Shown one piece after another: positions 27,124 to 36,643 of a DNA stretch of 64,000 bases (position 1 is its first letter; the number at the start of each line of letters is the position of its first letter). A program made the position numbers and the translations under genes. The notes below the pieces were generated by a model. The model searched no databases, was not told the DNA's origin, and worked only from the letters and a program-made list of their open reading frames with translations. Origin of the DNA: SVTX01 sp045132775 (lineage in GTDB: Bacteria; Bacillota; Clostridia; Oscillospirales; CAG-272); NCBI GenBank assembly GCA_045132775.1, contig JBGUSX010000141.1, positions 1-64,000 of the forward strand. The letters are read 5' to 3'.

Positions 27124-28212
27124 ATGAAAAAAAGATTATTCAGTATGATTTGTGTCGCATTGCTCACAGCTTTGTCTGTGAGCCTTGCGGCATGCGGGGT
27201 CGCGGATGTTTACGGCGATCTTGAAGAGGACGGCTACTCCGTCAAGGTCAGATTTGAGCCTTGCGGAGCGGTCGTTAACGAGACACAGAATGTCACGATC
27301 GTTGAGGTCTACAACAAGGACGATACCGTGACGGTGGGAGGCAAGAGCGGGATCAAGCTTTTAGCTCCCGATGACGGGAGGCGCGGAGATGCGACCTTCA
27401 GACTTGCAATGAACGACGGTGAGAACAACTATTTCTCGCCCGGGTGGTACAGAGAGCGCACGCTCCGTGTTGACGAGAGCGGCGAGGCACTTGACGCTTA
27501 CGGAATTCCTTGCTCGGTCTCGGGAAGAGAACAGGGCTACGTTTATTCGGGCAGATGGGATTTTGATAGCGACGTTGTCGATCCCGAGTCGCTTGAAAAC
27601 GGAGAATTTACTCTCTATGCCGCATGGATACCGTTCTTCAGCTACGAGATATATTCTGTGGGAGATTCGGAAGATCCCGAGCTTCTCAAAACGGTAAATA
27701 AGCTCGATTTCACGTTCCCCGAGTGGAATGAGAGAACGGGAAAGGTCAAGATGAACGACATGCCGAAGGTGAACGGAAAGACCTTTTACGCGGCATATTC
27801 GGATCCCGGTTTGACACAAGAGATCACCGAGACGATCGACGGCGACGGCACTTTCGTTGATTTGGAAAAGGGAATTGCACTTGAGACGGTCGTAAAGATC
27901 TACACGACCTGGCTCGACGGAGAATACATCAAGATATTCGATGCGGAGCAGCTCGTTGAGGAGCTTGCGGACGAGCCCGACGGAAAATTCATTCTCGGTG
28001 CGGATATCGATCTGTCCGAGGTGGATTGGAGAAGTGAGCTCTTTGATATTACGTTCGCGGGAGTGCTTCTCGGAGACGGATATTCGATATGCAATGCTCA
28101 ATTTGAATCCGGAGAACCGATATGGGACGTAAAGGATATCTTCGGTGCAGTAGGCGACGGTGCGGTCATTCTTGACGTGACTATGTCCGACGTCTGTGAT
28201 GAAAACGGTTAA
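27124..28212 (+). CDS. Lipoprotein with InlB-like repeat segment
   Basis: 362 residues. Signal peptide MKKRLFSMICVALLTALSVS ending in lipobox LAAC. The middle holds FTLYAAW and FYAAYSD, resembling Listeria-Bacteroides B-repeats. The end (FILGADIDLSEVDW, FAGVLLGDGYSI) resembles the start of a GLUG-type module that stops early. ATG 27124 is preceded by only a weak ggtg; an upstream TTG at 27103 is less likely. It lies 30 bases before the transporter's binding protein and is probably in that operon. Function unknown; it may be C-terminally shortened. Confidence 0.6.
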   Translation: MKKRLFSMICVALLTALSVSLAACGVADVYGDLEEDGYSVKVRFEPCGAVVNETQNVTIVEVYNKDDTVTVGGKSGIKLLAPDDGRRGDATFRLAMNDGENNYFSPGWYRERTLRVDESGEALDAYGIPCSVSGREQGYVYSGRWDFDSDVVDPESLENGEFTLYAAWIPFFSYEIYSVGDSEDPELLKTVNKLDFTFPEWNERTGKVKMNDMPKVNGKTFYAAYSDPGLTQEITETIDGDGTFVDLEKGIALETVVKIYTTWLDGEYIKIFDAEQLVEELADEPDGKFILGADIDLSEVDWRSELFDITFAGVLLGDGYSICNAQFESGEPIWDVKDIFGAVGDGAVILDVTMSDVCDENG

Positions 28213-28242
28213 ATTTTTTAAGGTACATAAATGGAGGAACTT

Positions 28243-30813
28243 ATGAAAAAGAGAATTTTGAGCCTTATGCTCTGCCTTGCAATGCTCGCAGGAAGCCTTA
28301 TGCTCTTCGCTTGCGACAACGAGAAGGTGAATACAGAGAAGCCCGATGCGCTCGTTATTATGACCGAGCAGCTTGACGGACTTTTCAACCCCTTCTTTGC
28401 TACGAGTGCAAACGACAGCACGATCGTTGCAATGACGCAGATAGGCATGCTCACCACGGGCTATGAAAACGGTGAGGTCACTGTTGCTTACGGAGACGAC
28501 GAGGCTGTCGTAGTAAAGGATTATTCCAAAAAGTATGACGGCAAGAACACAACTTATACCTTCGTTTTGAAGAACGGTATCAAGTTTTCGGACGGACATC
28601 CTCTTACAATGGAGGACGTGCTCTTTAACATGTACGTTTATCTCGACCCCGTTTACACGGGCTCGTCGACAATGTACTCTACCGATATCGTAGGTCTTAA
28701 GGATTACCGCACACAGACTCTCGGTTCGGGCTCGTCCGACACTGACGACGCTATCTCTACTGCGGCTAGAGGCAGAGCAAACAACCGTATAAACGAGCTT
28801 CTTAACCTTTATATGCAGGTCGGTAAGACCTCGACTGCAGGCTCTTACAGTGCAGACTACGACAAGATGGTAGCCGCTATCAACAAGCACAGCCTCTCAA
28901 GCGGATATAAGAAGGCTGTCTCCGCCGAGCCTTCCTCTGTCAAGAACACACAGCTTCTTGCAGACTACGAGCTTACACTTAAGCTTTTCAAGGAAGAGCT
29001 TGAAAGAGACTATGCATCCGCGCTCGAGAGTTTTACCCAGGAGCCCTACAAGTCCAGAGAAGAATTCAAGGACGAGGTATTCTGCTTCATGTTTATGGAG
29101 GGATACGTTGAGCTCAAGTACGCAAAGGACGCGAACGGTAAAGAGGATAAGACAAAGATCGATACTCTTACCCCTCAGTACAGCACCTCTGTCGTTACCG
29201 ACAAGGCATCCGCTATCGATTACGTTTACAACCACAAGGTAGAGAATGCACTTAACGAGATCCTTCTTTACTGGGCAACGGGAACCGAGCTCCGCACACA
29301 GTACACAGCACAGGCAAGAGAGGTAATCCTTCGCGAGAGCAGTGAGGGCGGCGAGCTTGCTATTCCTAACATTTCGGGTATCAAGTCCCTCGGACATACC
29401 ACAGACGTTGCGACAGTTACCATCGACGGCAACACATACAACGTAGCTCACGAGCACAATGAGGACGGCACTCCCAAGAATGACGGTGAGTACGACGTTC
29501 TTGAGATCACCATCAACGGCGTTGACCCCAAGGCTATCTGGAACTTCGCATTTGCAGTCGCTCCCCAGCACTACTATGCACAGGGCTATGAGGTTGATAT
29601 TGCAGACAACAAATTCGGTGTTGAGTACGCGTCCTTCGACTTTATGAGAGACGTTATTCAGTCAACAAGAAACATCAAGGTTCCCATGGGCGCAGGTCCC
29701 TACAAGGCAACCGACAGAAACAACAGCGACACACCCAAGGAAGACGATTTCTACACAAACAACGTGGTATACTTCAAGAGAAATGATAGCTTCATCATGG
29801 GTCAGCCCAAGATCGAGAAGCTACGTTACAGAGTTGTAAGCACCTCTAACGCGATCGCGGCTCTTGAGGAGGGATCTGTACACTACATCTCTCCCCAGTA
29901 CACACAGTACAATATTGAAAAGCTTGATTCTCTCGCATCAAAGGGAGTCAAGAAGGTAAGCACAGACCAGCTCGGTTACGGTTACATCGGTATCAATGCC
30001 GGCAAGGTTCCTAATATCAATATCCGTAAGGCTATTATGTGCGCTATGGATACCTCGCTCGCACTCAGCTACTACAGCGTAGGTACGGCAGAGAACATCT
30101 ACTGGAATATGTCCACTGTAAGCTGGGCATACCCCAAAGACGAGCTTGGCAACAACGACAGACTTAACGGTCACGATTATCCCGCAGTCAAGTACACCAA
30201 GGAAGGCGCAAAGAGCAAGATCCAGTATTACATGGACGAGGCGGGAGTTTCCGCAGGCGACTCCAAGCTTAAGCTCAAGTTCACCATCGCAGGCGCAGAC
30301 CTTACCGATCACCCGACATATCTTACCTTCCGCGCAGCTGCAGACCTTCTCAACGAAATGGGATGGGATATCGAGGTAGTTCCGGATACACAGGCACTTA
30401 CCAAGCTCACCACGGGCTCGCTCGCAGTCTGGGCGGCTGCTTGGGGAAGCACCGTTGACCCCGATATGTATCAGGTATACCACAAGAACTCCACCGCGAC
30501 AAGCGTTCTTGCGTGGGGCTACCGTGAGATCCTTGCTTCTCCCTCTACTTATCCCGAGGAGAATGCAATTCTCAACGATCTCTCCGAGGTTATAGACGAG
30601 GCTCGTGAGACAGAGGATCAGGATGAGAGAGCAGAGCTCTACAAGGAGGCTATGAGATACGTTCTTGACCTTGCCGTCGAGCTTCCCGTATACCAGAGAG
30701 ACGTGCTCTACGCTTATGATTCAACGGTCATCAAGAGTGAGTCCATTCCCACACAGATCAACCCCTATACGTCTCCCCTCGATCACATCTGGGAGATCGA
30801 ATTTGCAGACTGA
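28243..30813 (+). CDS. Oligopeptide ABC transporter substrate-binding lipoprotein
   Basis: 856 residues, larger than the usual 530-600 for SBP_bac_5/OppA proteins. Lipobox LFAC after MKKRILSLMLCLAMLAGSLM. Family hallmarks are YTFVLKNGIKFSDGHPLTMEDV in part, VPMGAGPYK, and the C-terminal AAWGSTVDPDMYQ. The extra length lies in a long middle segment (about residues 140-380). The ATG at 28243 follows ggagg; an ATG at 28231 overlaps that site and is not used. First transporter gene of the operon that runs to 35408. Confidence 0.88.
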   Translation: MKKRILSLMLCLAMLAGSLMLFACDNEKVNTEKPDALVIMTEQLDGLFNPFFATSANDSTIVAMTQIGMLTTGYENGEVTVAYGDDEAVVVKDYSKKYDGKNTTYTFVLKNGIKFSDGHPLTMEDVLFNMYVYLDPVYTGSSTMYSTDIVGLKDYRTQTLGSGSSDTDDAISTAARGRANNRINELLNLYMQVGKTSTAGSYSADYDKMVAAINKHSLSSGYKKAVSAEPSSVKNTQLLADYELTLKLFKEELERDYASALESFTQEPYKSREEFKDEVFCFMFMEGYVELKYAKDANGKEDKTKIDTLTPQYSTSVVTDKASAIDYVYNHKVENALNEILLYWATGTELRTQYTAQAREVILRESSEGGELAIPNISGIKSLGHTTDVATVTIDGNTYNVAHEHNEDGTPKNDGEYDVLEITINGVDPKAIWNFAFAVAPQHYYAQGYEVDIADNKFGVEYASFDFMRDVIQSTRNIKVPMGAGPYKATDRNNSDTPKEDDFYTNNVVYFKRNDSFIMGQPKIEKLRYRVVSTSNAIAALEEGSVHYISPQYTQYNIEKLDSLASKGVKKVSTDQLGYGYIGINAGKVPNINIRKAIMCAMDTSLALSYYSVGTAENIYWNMSTVSWAYPKDELGNNDRLNGHDYPAVKYTKEGAKSKIQYYMDEAGVSAGDSKLKLKFTIAGADLTDHPTYLTFRAAADLLNEMGWDIEVVPDTQALTKLTTGSLAVWAAAWGSTVDPDMYQVYHKNSTATSVLAWGYREILASPSTYPEENAILNDLSEVIDEARETEDQDERAELYKEAMRYVLDLAVELPVYQRDVLYAYDSTVIKSESIPTQINPYTSPLDHIWEIEFAD

Positions 30814-30826
30814 TAAATGATTAAAT

Positions 30827-30855
30827 GGTACGTGGGGGAGAGATCCCCCCGTACC
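30827..30855 (+). promoter_or_regulatory. Intercistronic hairpin after binding-protein gene
   Basis: Stem ggtacg-t-ggggg with ccccc-c-gtacc and a 6-base loop, no U-run. Such hairpins after binding-protein genes commonly protect the upstream transcript so that it exceeds permease levels. Confidence 0.6.
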
Positions 30856-30876
30856 GTAAGGATTTTGGAGTAATTT

Positions 30877-31839
30877 ATGTTAAAATACATAGCAAAAAGA
30901 CTTCTTCTGTCCGTCCTTATTTTGCTCGGAGTATCTCTTATACTCTTTGCGCTCATTCAGAATATGCCCTCGAGCTTTGCCGAGAACAAGATAAATGAAA
31001 TGAACGCGGGCGGCGCGATCGTGGATCAGGCTACGAAGGACGCGATAATGGAGATGTACGATATGAGCTACGGCGAGTGGCTCAAAAGGATCGTAACGCT
31101 CGATTTCGGAGAGAGCTTTACTCAGATGATGCCTGTCGTTGACGTAATTAAGAGGGATATGCTCGTATCCTTTCTCGTTGCGGCCATAGCGACTGTCTTT
31201 GAGTTTATGATAGCTATTCCTCTCGGAATCACGGCGGCTACGCATCAGTATTCATTCAGAGACTATCTTGTTACGGTTCTCGTAATGATAGGAATATCCC
31301 TGCCTGCATTCTTCTTCGGGCAGGTGCTCAAAGGTGTTTTCGCGGTCGAGCTTGGGTGGTTCCCATCCTCAGGCCTTGGAGATGCCACGCAATCGGCAAC
31401 GGGATTTGCTTACGTGCTTGAGTATGTGAAATACCTCGTTTTGCCTATTCTTACCGTCGTTATTCTGAGTATAGGCGGAAGAATGAGAATGACAAGGACC
31501 AATATGCTCGAGGTGTTGGGCTCGGATTACATCCGCACCGCAAGAGCAAAGGGACTTAAGGAGCGCGTCGTTATTTACAAGCACGCGTTCAGAAACACAA
31601 TGATCCCTCTTGTCACAAGCCTTGCGGGGCTTTTGCCGTCGCTTTTCTCGGGTGCTATCATCACCGAGCAGATATTCGACCTGCCGGGTATCGGTAACAC
31701 GGCTTACGACGCAATGATAGTGGGAGACGTTCCCGTAATAATGGGCTACAATATGTTCTTGGCTCTGCTCAGTATTATAGGCGTCCTTTTGGCAGACCTT
31801 ATGTACGCGGTGGTCGATCCTCGCGTAAAGCTGCAGTAA
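30877..31839 (+). CDS. Oligopeptide ABC transporter permease (OppB/DppB type)
   Basis: 320 residues. MLKYIAKRLLLSVLILLGVS start typical of DppB. Six hydrophobic segments and the EAA-like loop near YIRTARAKGLKERVVIYKHA, followed by FSGAIITEQIFDLPGIG. A ttggag site precedes ATG 30877. It pairs with the next permease to form the membrane channel. Confidence 0.9.
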   Translation: MLKYIAKRLLLSVLILLGVSLILFALIQNMPSSFAENKINEMNAGGAIVDQATKDAIMEMYDMSYGEWLKRIVTLDFGESFTQMMPVVDVIKRDMLVSFLVAAIATVFEFMIAIPLGITAATHQYSFRDYLVTVLVMIGISLPAFFFGQVLKGVFAVELGWFPSSGLGDATQSATGFAYVLEYVKYLVLPILTVVILSIGGRMRMTRTNMLEVLGSDYIRTARAKGLKERVVIYKHAFRNTMIPLVTSLAGLLPSLFSGAIITEQIFDLPGIGNTAYDAMIVGDVPVIMGYNMFLALLSIIGVLLADLMYAVVDPRVKLQ

Positions 31840-31849
31840 AGGAGGACGT

Positions 31850-32941
31850 ATGGAAGAGAAGATTAAAAACGATACCGAGCTTGAAGAAGTGAATAAGCCC
31901 GAGGTGCAGGACGACGAGCCGCTTGACAAGAACGTAAGACTTATGTCACCTGCAAGAATGGTAGTCCGCAGATTTTTCCGCTCAAAGCTCAGTGTTGTCG
32001 GACTTATTATGTTGGCTACACTCTTTCTTTTCTGCTTCCTGGGCCCCGTTATCTACAGCGAATGGGGCGAGATAGAGGTCGACGAGACTCCTATGGTCGA
32101 GTACACCACCAAGACTATCACCTACGAGCAGGACGGAAAGACTTATACCGTTTATCAGGTCACCGAGAAGGTAGAGAAGGAGAACGCACTGGCACCCTTG
32201 AGTCCAAAGCATCCTCTCGGAACAGACGAGACAGGCTATGACGTTCTGACGCGTCTTATGTACGGCGGAAGAATATCACTGATAATCGGATTTATTTCGG
32301 TGTTTATCATTACCGTTCTCGGAGTGATCCTTGGCGGAATAGCAGGTTATTTCGGCGGAATCGTCGATAACGTGATAATGAGAATCTGCGACGTGCTTAT
32401 GTGCATACCCGGATTCCCGATCATGCTTGTTTTCGGTACGGTGCTCACCGCATTCGGCGAGATGGAGAACCCCTCGGCAGTTCAGGCTCTGATGGGTGAC
32501 CCCCGTTACCGCATATACTTCCTTATGGCATTTCTGACGCTTTTCTCATGGCCCGGAACCGCAAGACTCGTTCGCGGACAGATCCTTTCTTTGCGCGAGC
32601 AGGAGTATATGGTCGCGGCAGAGGCTATGGGTTATTCGACGGGAAGAAAGATTTTCAAGCATCTTATCCCCAACGTAATGCCCCAGCTCATCGTAACTAT
32701 GACTCTGAGCCTTGGAAGTATGATACTCTACGAGGCATCGCTCTCATTCTTGAATATGGGAGTTCAGCCTCCTTATGCCGCTTGGGGAACTATGATAAAT
32801 GCCGCAAGCGACCTCAACATTCTTGAAAACTATATAAATATCTGGGCTCCTCCCGGAATTTGCATAGTAATCGCGGTGCTCGGCTTCAACTTTGTCGGTG
32901 ACGGCCTTCGCGATGCACTCGATCCTAAAGCAAGGAGGTAA
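31850..32941 (+). CDS. Oligopeptide ABC transporter permease (OppC/DppC type)
   Basis: 363 residues. OppC_N segment, first membrane helix (VVGLIMLATLFLFCFLGPVI) and an external loop enlarged by an acidic stretch (about 75-115). The LGTDETGYDVLTRLMYGGR motif and the cytoplasmic loop EQEYMVAAEAMGYSTGRKI follow. Starts after an aaaggagg site. Its stop overlaps the first possible start of the ATPase gene. Confidence 0.9.
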   Translation: MEEKIKNDTELEEVNKPEVQDDEPLDKNVRLMSPARMVVRRFFRSKLSVVGLIMLATLFLFCFLGPVIYSEWGEIEVDETPMVEYTTKTITYEQDGKTYTVYQVTEKVEKENALAPLSPKHPLGTDETGYDVLTRLMYGGRISLIIGFISVFIITVLGVILGGIAGYFGGIVDNVIMRICDVLMCIPGFPIMLVFGTVLTAFGEMENPSAVQALMGDPRYRIYFLMAFLTLFSWPGTARLVRGQILSLREQEYMVAAEAMGYSTGRKIFKHLIPNVMPQLIVTMTLSLGSMILYEASLSFLNMGVQPPYAAWGTMINAASDLNILENYINIWAPPGICIVIAVLGFNFVGDGLRDALDPKARR

Positions 32942-32946
32942 TGAAA

Positions 32947-34161
32947 ATGGCAGAAAAGAAAAAAGGACATTACCTCACAGGTAAGGAGATACGCGAGATA
33001 ACGCGCGAAAACCGCAAGATCACGCGCGAGCTTGAAAAGAAAAAGCACAGAAAGGCTGACGAGAGCGAATTCGTCAGCAAGATGAAGGATGATAACAATA
33101 TTCTTGAGATCGAGGACCTCCACACCTATTTCTTCACCGACCAGGGTGTAGTCAAGGCGGTAAACGGAGTTTCCTTCAACGTTCCGAAGAATTCGACGGT
33201 GGGAATCGTCGGAGAATCGGGATGCGGAAAGAGCGTTACGAGCATGTCGGTCATGCAGCTCGTTGCGGGTCCGCAGGGACAGATAGTTTCGGGAAGTATT
33301 CGCTTCAATTCGCAGGATTTCAAGCGAGACAAAAAGGGCGAGCCTATCTCAGTTGAGGGCGAGGGCGAGAAGAAATACGAGACCGAGGAAAAGGTCTACG
33401 ATATCGCACAGATGCCCGTAAACGAGATATACCGCATCAGAGGCAGACAGATCGCTATGATCTTCCAGGAGCCTATGACGTCACTCAATCCCGTTTTCAC
33501 GATTGGAAATCAGCTTGACGAGGTCACGTTCATACACGTGCCCGGGGCAACCAAAGAGGACGCAAAGAAAAAGTCTATCGAGATGCTCGAGCTTGTCGGA
33601 ATAGCGGCTCCCGAGCGTGTCTATAAGGCTTTCCCCCACGAGCTTTCGGGCGGAATGAGGCAGAGAGTTATGATAGCAATGGCACTCGCCTGCAATCCGA
33701 GGCTTATCATTGCCGACGAGCCCACGACCGCGCTTGACGTAACTATTCAGGCGCAGATACTCGATCTCTTCAGAGACCTCAAGACGAAGATCAACGGATC
33801 TATTCTGCTTATCACCCACGATCTCGGTGTCGTTGCGGAGATGGCGGATTACGTGGTCGTAATGTACGCGGGACGCGTGATAGAGCAGGGAACGGTGCGT
33901 GAAATATTCCACAATCCCATGCACCCTTATACGATCGGGCTTCAGAAATCAAAGCCCACGATGGATTCGGACAGTGACACGCTCTTCAATATCCCCGGAA
34001 ACGTGCCCAACCCAATAAATATGCCCGACCATTGCTATTTTAAGGAAAGATGCTCGCAGTGTACGAAAAAATGCTCGGGCGACTATCCCGGTATGATTCA
34101 GGTGAGCCCCACGCACTTCGTTGCGTGCCATCTGTACGGAGAGGAGGAGAAAAATGACTGA
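32947..34161 (+). CDS. Oligopeptide ABC transporter ATPase (OppD/DppD type)
   Basis: 404 residues. Walker A GESGCGKS, signature LSGGMRQR, Walker B LIIADEPTTALD, and the C-terminal cysteine-rich oligopeptide-transporter region (CYFKERCSQCTKKC). A charged 40-residue extension precedes the ATPase fold. ATG 32947 is 8 bases after aaggagg; the ATG at 32941 is only 2 bases from it and overlaps the previous stop. Confidence 0.9.
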   Translation: MAEKKKGHYLTGKEIREITRENRKITRELEKKKHRKADESEFVSKMKDDNNILEIEDLHTYFFTDQGVVKAVNGVSFNVPKNSTVGIVGESGCGKSVTSMSVMQLVAGPQGQIVSGSIRFNSQDFKRDKKGEPISVEGEGEKKYETEEKVYDIAQMPVNEIYRIRGRQIAMIFQEPMTSLNPVFTIGNQLDEVTFIHVPGATKEDAKKKSIEMLELVGIAAPERVYKAFPHELSGGMRQRVMIAMALACNPRLIIADEPTTALDVTIQAQILDLFRDLKTKINGSILLITHDLGVVAEMADYVVVMYAGRVIEQGTVREIFHNPMHPYTIGLQKSKPTMDSDSDTLFNIPGNVPNPINMPDHCYFKERCSQCTKKCSGDYPGMIQVSPTHFVACHLYGEEEKND

Positions 34162-35170
34162 TAAGAAGCCTTATGAAGCAGTTTCCGAAAAGGAACCGCT
34201 TTTGGTCGTTAAAAACCTCCGAAAGACCTTTCCCGTTGAAAAAAATCTCGTTGGAAAGGTACAAAAGGAGCTTGTCGCTGTTGATAACGTTTCCTTTACT
34301 CTCAATGCGGGGGAGACGCTCGGTATCGTCGGAGAATCGGGTTGCGGTAAGACAACGATGGGAAGAACGATACTCAAGCTCTATGAGCCGAACGGCGGAG
34401 AGATAATCTTCAACGGTGAGGACATCACGAAGTATTCAAGGTCGCAGATGCGCCGTCTCCGTACTGATATGCAGATAATATTCCAGGATCCCTATTCCTC
34501 TCTTCCTCCGAGAGCGACGGTAGGTGATATCCTTTCCGAGCCCGTCAAGGTACACAACGTGGTACCTCAGGGCGAGGTCAAGGAATACGTAATGGACCTT
34601 ATGGAAAAATGCGGTCTGCGTGACTACTATTACGAGAGATATCCTCACGAGTTCTCGGGCGGTCAGAGGCAGAGAATTTGCATAGCTCGTGCTCTGTCTG
34701 TAAAGCCCAAGCTCGTTGTCTGCGATGAGCCCGTGTCTGCACTCGACGTGTCGATCCAGGCGCAGATCATCAATCTCCTTAAAGAGCTGCAAAGATCGAT
34801 GAATCTTACCTATTTATTTATATCGCACGATTTGTCGGTCGTCAAATTCATTTCGGACAAGGTCGGAGTTATGTATCTCGGCGCGATGATGGAGTACGGT
34901 GACAAGAAGGATATTTTTGACAATCCTCTTCATCCTTACACCAAGGCACTCTTTTCCGCGATACCAAATCCCAACCCCGACGTAAAGATGAACCGCACGG
35001 TACTCTCGGGCGATATCCCTTCTCCCACAAATCCCCCCAAGGGATGCAGATTCCACACCCGTTGCCCCTACGCGACAGAGAAGTGCCGCGAGTGCGTGCC
35101 GGAGTACAAGGAGTACGGAAACGGACACTTTGCCGCATGCCACATGCTTGAGGAGACGGGCAATGAGTAA
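34154..35170 (+). CDS. Oligopeptide ABC transporter ATPase (OppF/DppF type)
   Basis: 338 residues. Walker A GESGCGKT, signature FSGGQRQR, Walker B LVVCDEPVSALD, H-loop LFISHDLSVV, C-terminal Cys-rich segment CRFHTRCPYATEKCREC. ATG 34154 follows gaggagg and overlaps the OppD-type stop by 8 bases, showing translational coupling. Forms the heterodimeric ATPase with the preceding gene. Confidence 0.9.
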   Translation: MTDKKPYEAVSEKEPLLVVKNLRKTFPVEKNLVGKVQKELVAVDNVSFTLNAGETLGIVGESGCGKTTMGRTILKLYEPNGGEIIFNGEDITKYSRSQMRRLRTDMQIIFQDPYSSLPPRATVGDILSEPVKVHNVVPQGEVKEYVMDLMEKCGLRDYYYERYPHEFSGGQRQRICIARALSVKPKLVVCDEPVSALDVSIQAQIINLLKELQRSMNLTYLFISHDLSVVKFISDKVGVMYLGAMMEYGDKKDIFDNPLHPYTKALFSAIPNPNPDVKMNRTVLSGDIPSPTNPPKGCRFHTRCPYATEKCRECVPEYKEYGNGHFAACHMLEETGNE

Positions 35171-35408
35171 GAAGAATAATAAAAAAAAGAAGCAAAAGGT
35201 AACGTACATCGACGACGGCTCGTCGATAGCAGATATGAGCGGAGTGGGCGGCAGAAAAAACAAAACGCCGAACACCCCGCGCCCGCGTGCTACGTTCAAG
35301 GAGCAGTGGCAGACCTACACCGATGCGGTGAAGATGATGTTTTTGCCGATGCTCGCGGTGCTCGGAATGCTTGCGATAGCGTTTTTGCTCGTATATCTGA
35401 TCCTATAA
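35163..35408 (+). CDS. Small membrane protein, last gene of the transporter operon
   Basis: 81 residues. A Lys-rich start (MSKKNNKKKKQK), a polar middle and one C-terminal membrane helix (MMFLPMLAVLGMLAIAFLLV). It overlaps the OppF-type stop (ATGAGTAA), so it is translated with the transporter. The position suggests an accessory or assembly subunit. I do not recognise a family. Confidence 0.65.
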   Translation: MSKKNNKKKKQKVTYIDDGSSIADMSGVGGRKNKTPNTPRPRATFKEQWQTYTDAVKMMFLPMLAVLGMLAIAFLLVYLIL

Positions 35409-35410
35409 AT

Positions 35411-35441
35411 AAATATCCCCCCGTTTCACGGGGGGATATTT
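35411..35441 (+). terminator. Terminator of the transporter operon
   Basis: Perfect 14-bp stem (35411-35424 with 35428-35441), 3-base loop, followed by atttcttt. Confidence 0.88.
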
Positions 35442-35563
35442 ATTTCTTTGGTGATCCGCTTGTATAAGCGGCAATATTTGAAACAGGATAAACGTTTATA
35501 AAAAAACACACCCGCGTTTACTTTTTATCAGCACGGGAATACTAACAAAAAACGGAGGTGTTT

Positions 35564-36514
35564 ATGTGTACTGTAGTTTGCCGTAGAAGCATTGCTTCTT
35601 ATTTTGGAAGAAATCTTGACATTGATCGAGGATATGGCGAGAAGGTGGTCATAACACCGCGAAATTATGAGATCAAAATGCGGTGCGCAAAGTCGGTAAA
35701 AACGCATTACGCGATGATAGGGATGGCTGCCGTAGTTAACAACTTTCCTTTGTACTATGAGGCTACGAACGAGATGGGACTGAGCATGGCGGGCTTGAAT
35801 TTCCCCGAAAACGCCGTGTACTATAGCTTTGCAGAGGGAAAGGACAATGTTGCACCGTTTGAGTTTATTCCGTGGATCCTGGCGCAATGCGCGTGCGTCG
35901 AGGAGGCTAAGGTGCTTCTTGACAGGATCAATTTGCTTAATATCGACTTTAGCGAGAAGCTCCCACTGTCGCCTCTGCATTGGATGATCAGCGATAAAAG
36001 GTACAGTATCGCGGTAGAACCCGTAAAGGAAGGGCTCAGGATCTATGAAGATCCGTTTGAGGTGCTGACCAATAATCCTACTTTTGAATATCATCAAACG
36101 AATATGAGTAATTATATGGGGCTTCACACCGGTCTCGCAACATCTCGGTTCGGGAAGGATATACCTGTAAAAAACTACAGCTTGGGATTGGGGGCACTTG
36201 GACTGCCTGGTGACTTTTCAAGTGCATCACGGTTTGTCAGAGCGTTTTTTGTCAAGGAAAATTCGGTAGCGGAGAGGAGTGAAGGGTCAAACGTAAGCAC
36301 TTTTTTCCACATTTTGAATTCTGTCGCTATGCCAAAGGGTTGCGTGCGGACCGCAGACGGATTTGAATATACGCGCTACAGCAGCTGCTGCAATGCTGAT
36401 ACGGGGATATATTATTACACCACCTATGACTGTCATGAGATCACCCCGATAAATATGCATAGCGTTGATCTGGATCGGTCGCGAATATATACCTATGATG
36501 TCAAAGGGCTGTGA
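35564..36514 (+). CDS. Choloylglycine hydrolase family enzyme (bile-salt-hydrolase-like)
   Basis: 316 residues. ATG 35564 after a ggagg site leaves Cys at position 2 as the N-terminal nucleophile once Met is removed. Other family residues are visible: RNLDID near 16-21, NEMGLSMAGLNFP near 79, LTNNPTF near 170, and PGDFSSASRFVRAFF with the late Arg. These match bile salt hydrolases more closely than penicillin V acylases. It would deconjugate taurine- or glycine-bile salts in a gut habitat. Expressed alone between two terminators or promoters. Substrate preference needs assay. Confidence 0.85.
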   Translation: MCTVVCRRSIASYFGRNLDIDRGYGEKVVITPRNYEIKMRCAKSVKTHYAMIGMAAVVNNFPLYYEATNEMGLSMAGLNFPENAVYYSFAEGKDNVAPFEFIPWILAQCACVEEAKVLLDRINLLNIDFSEKLPLSPLHWMISDKRYSIAVEPVKEGLRIYEDPFEVLTNNPTFEYHQTNMSNYMGLHTGLATSRFGKDIPVKNYSLGLGALGLPGDFSSASRFVRAFFVKENSVAERSEGSNVSTFFHILNSVAMPKGCVRTADGFEYTRYSSCCNADTGIYYYTTYDCHEITPINMHSVDLDRSRIYTYDVKGL

Positions 36515-36534
36515 TAACTTTATAAAAACAAGTA

Positions 36535-36563
36535 TTGACAGAAGGAAAAAAAGATGGTATAAT
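36535..36563 (+). promoter_or_regulatory. Consensus promoter of the ktr potassium operon
   Basis: Perfect TTGACA (36535-36540) and TATAAT (36558-36563) with a 17-base spacer, 20 bases beyond the hydrolase stop. Confidence 0.85.
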
Positions 36564-36585
36564 CGTTATGTTAATAATTATAAGT

Positions 36586-36617
36586 GGAACCAGCTGACTG
36601 CAGAGAACGTTGGTTCC
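36586..36617 (+). promoter_or_regulatory. Leader hairpin upstream of ktrB
   Basis: Stem ggaacca (36586-36592) with tggttcc (36611-36617), an 18-base loop containing ctgcag, followed by a U-rich stretch. It lies in the ~75-base 5' leader and could act as an attenuator or regulator-binding structure. It does not match a riboswitch I know. Confidence 0.4.
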
Positions 36618-36643
36618 TTTATGCCTTTTCAGAGGAAATACTT

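Noticed and set aside
27361..28890. 509-codon open frame on the minus strand
   Set aside because: It runs antisense through two well-supported plus-strand genes, lacks a ribosome site and recognisable domains, and spans their intergenic region.
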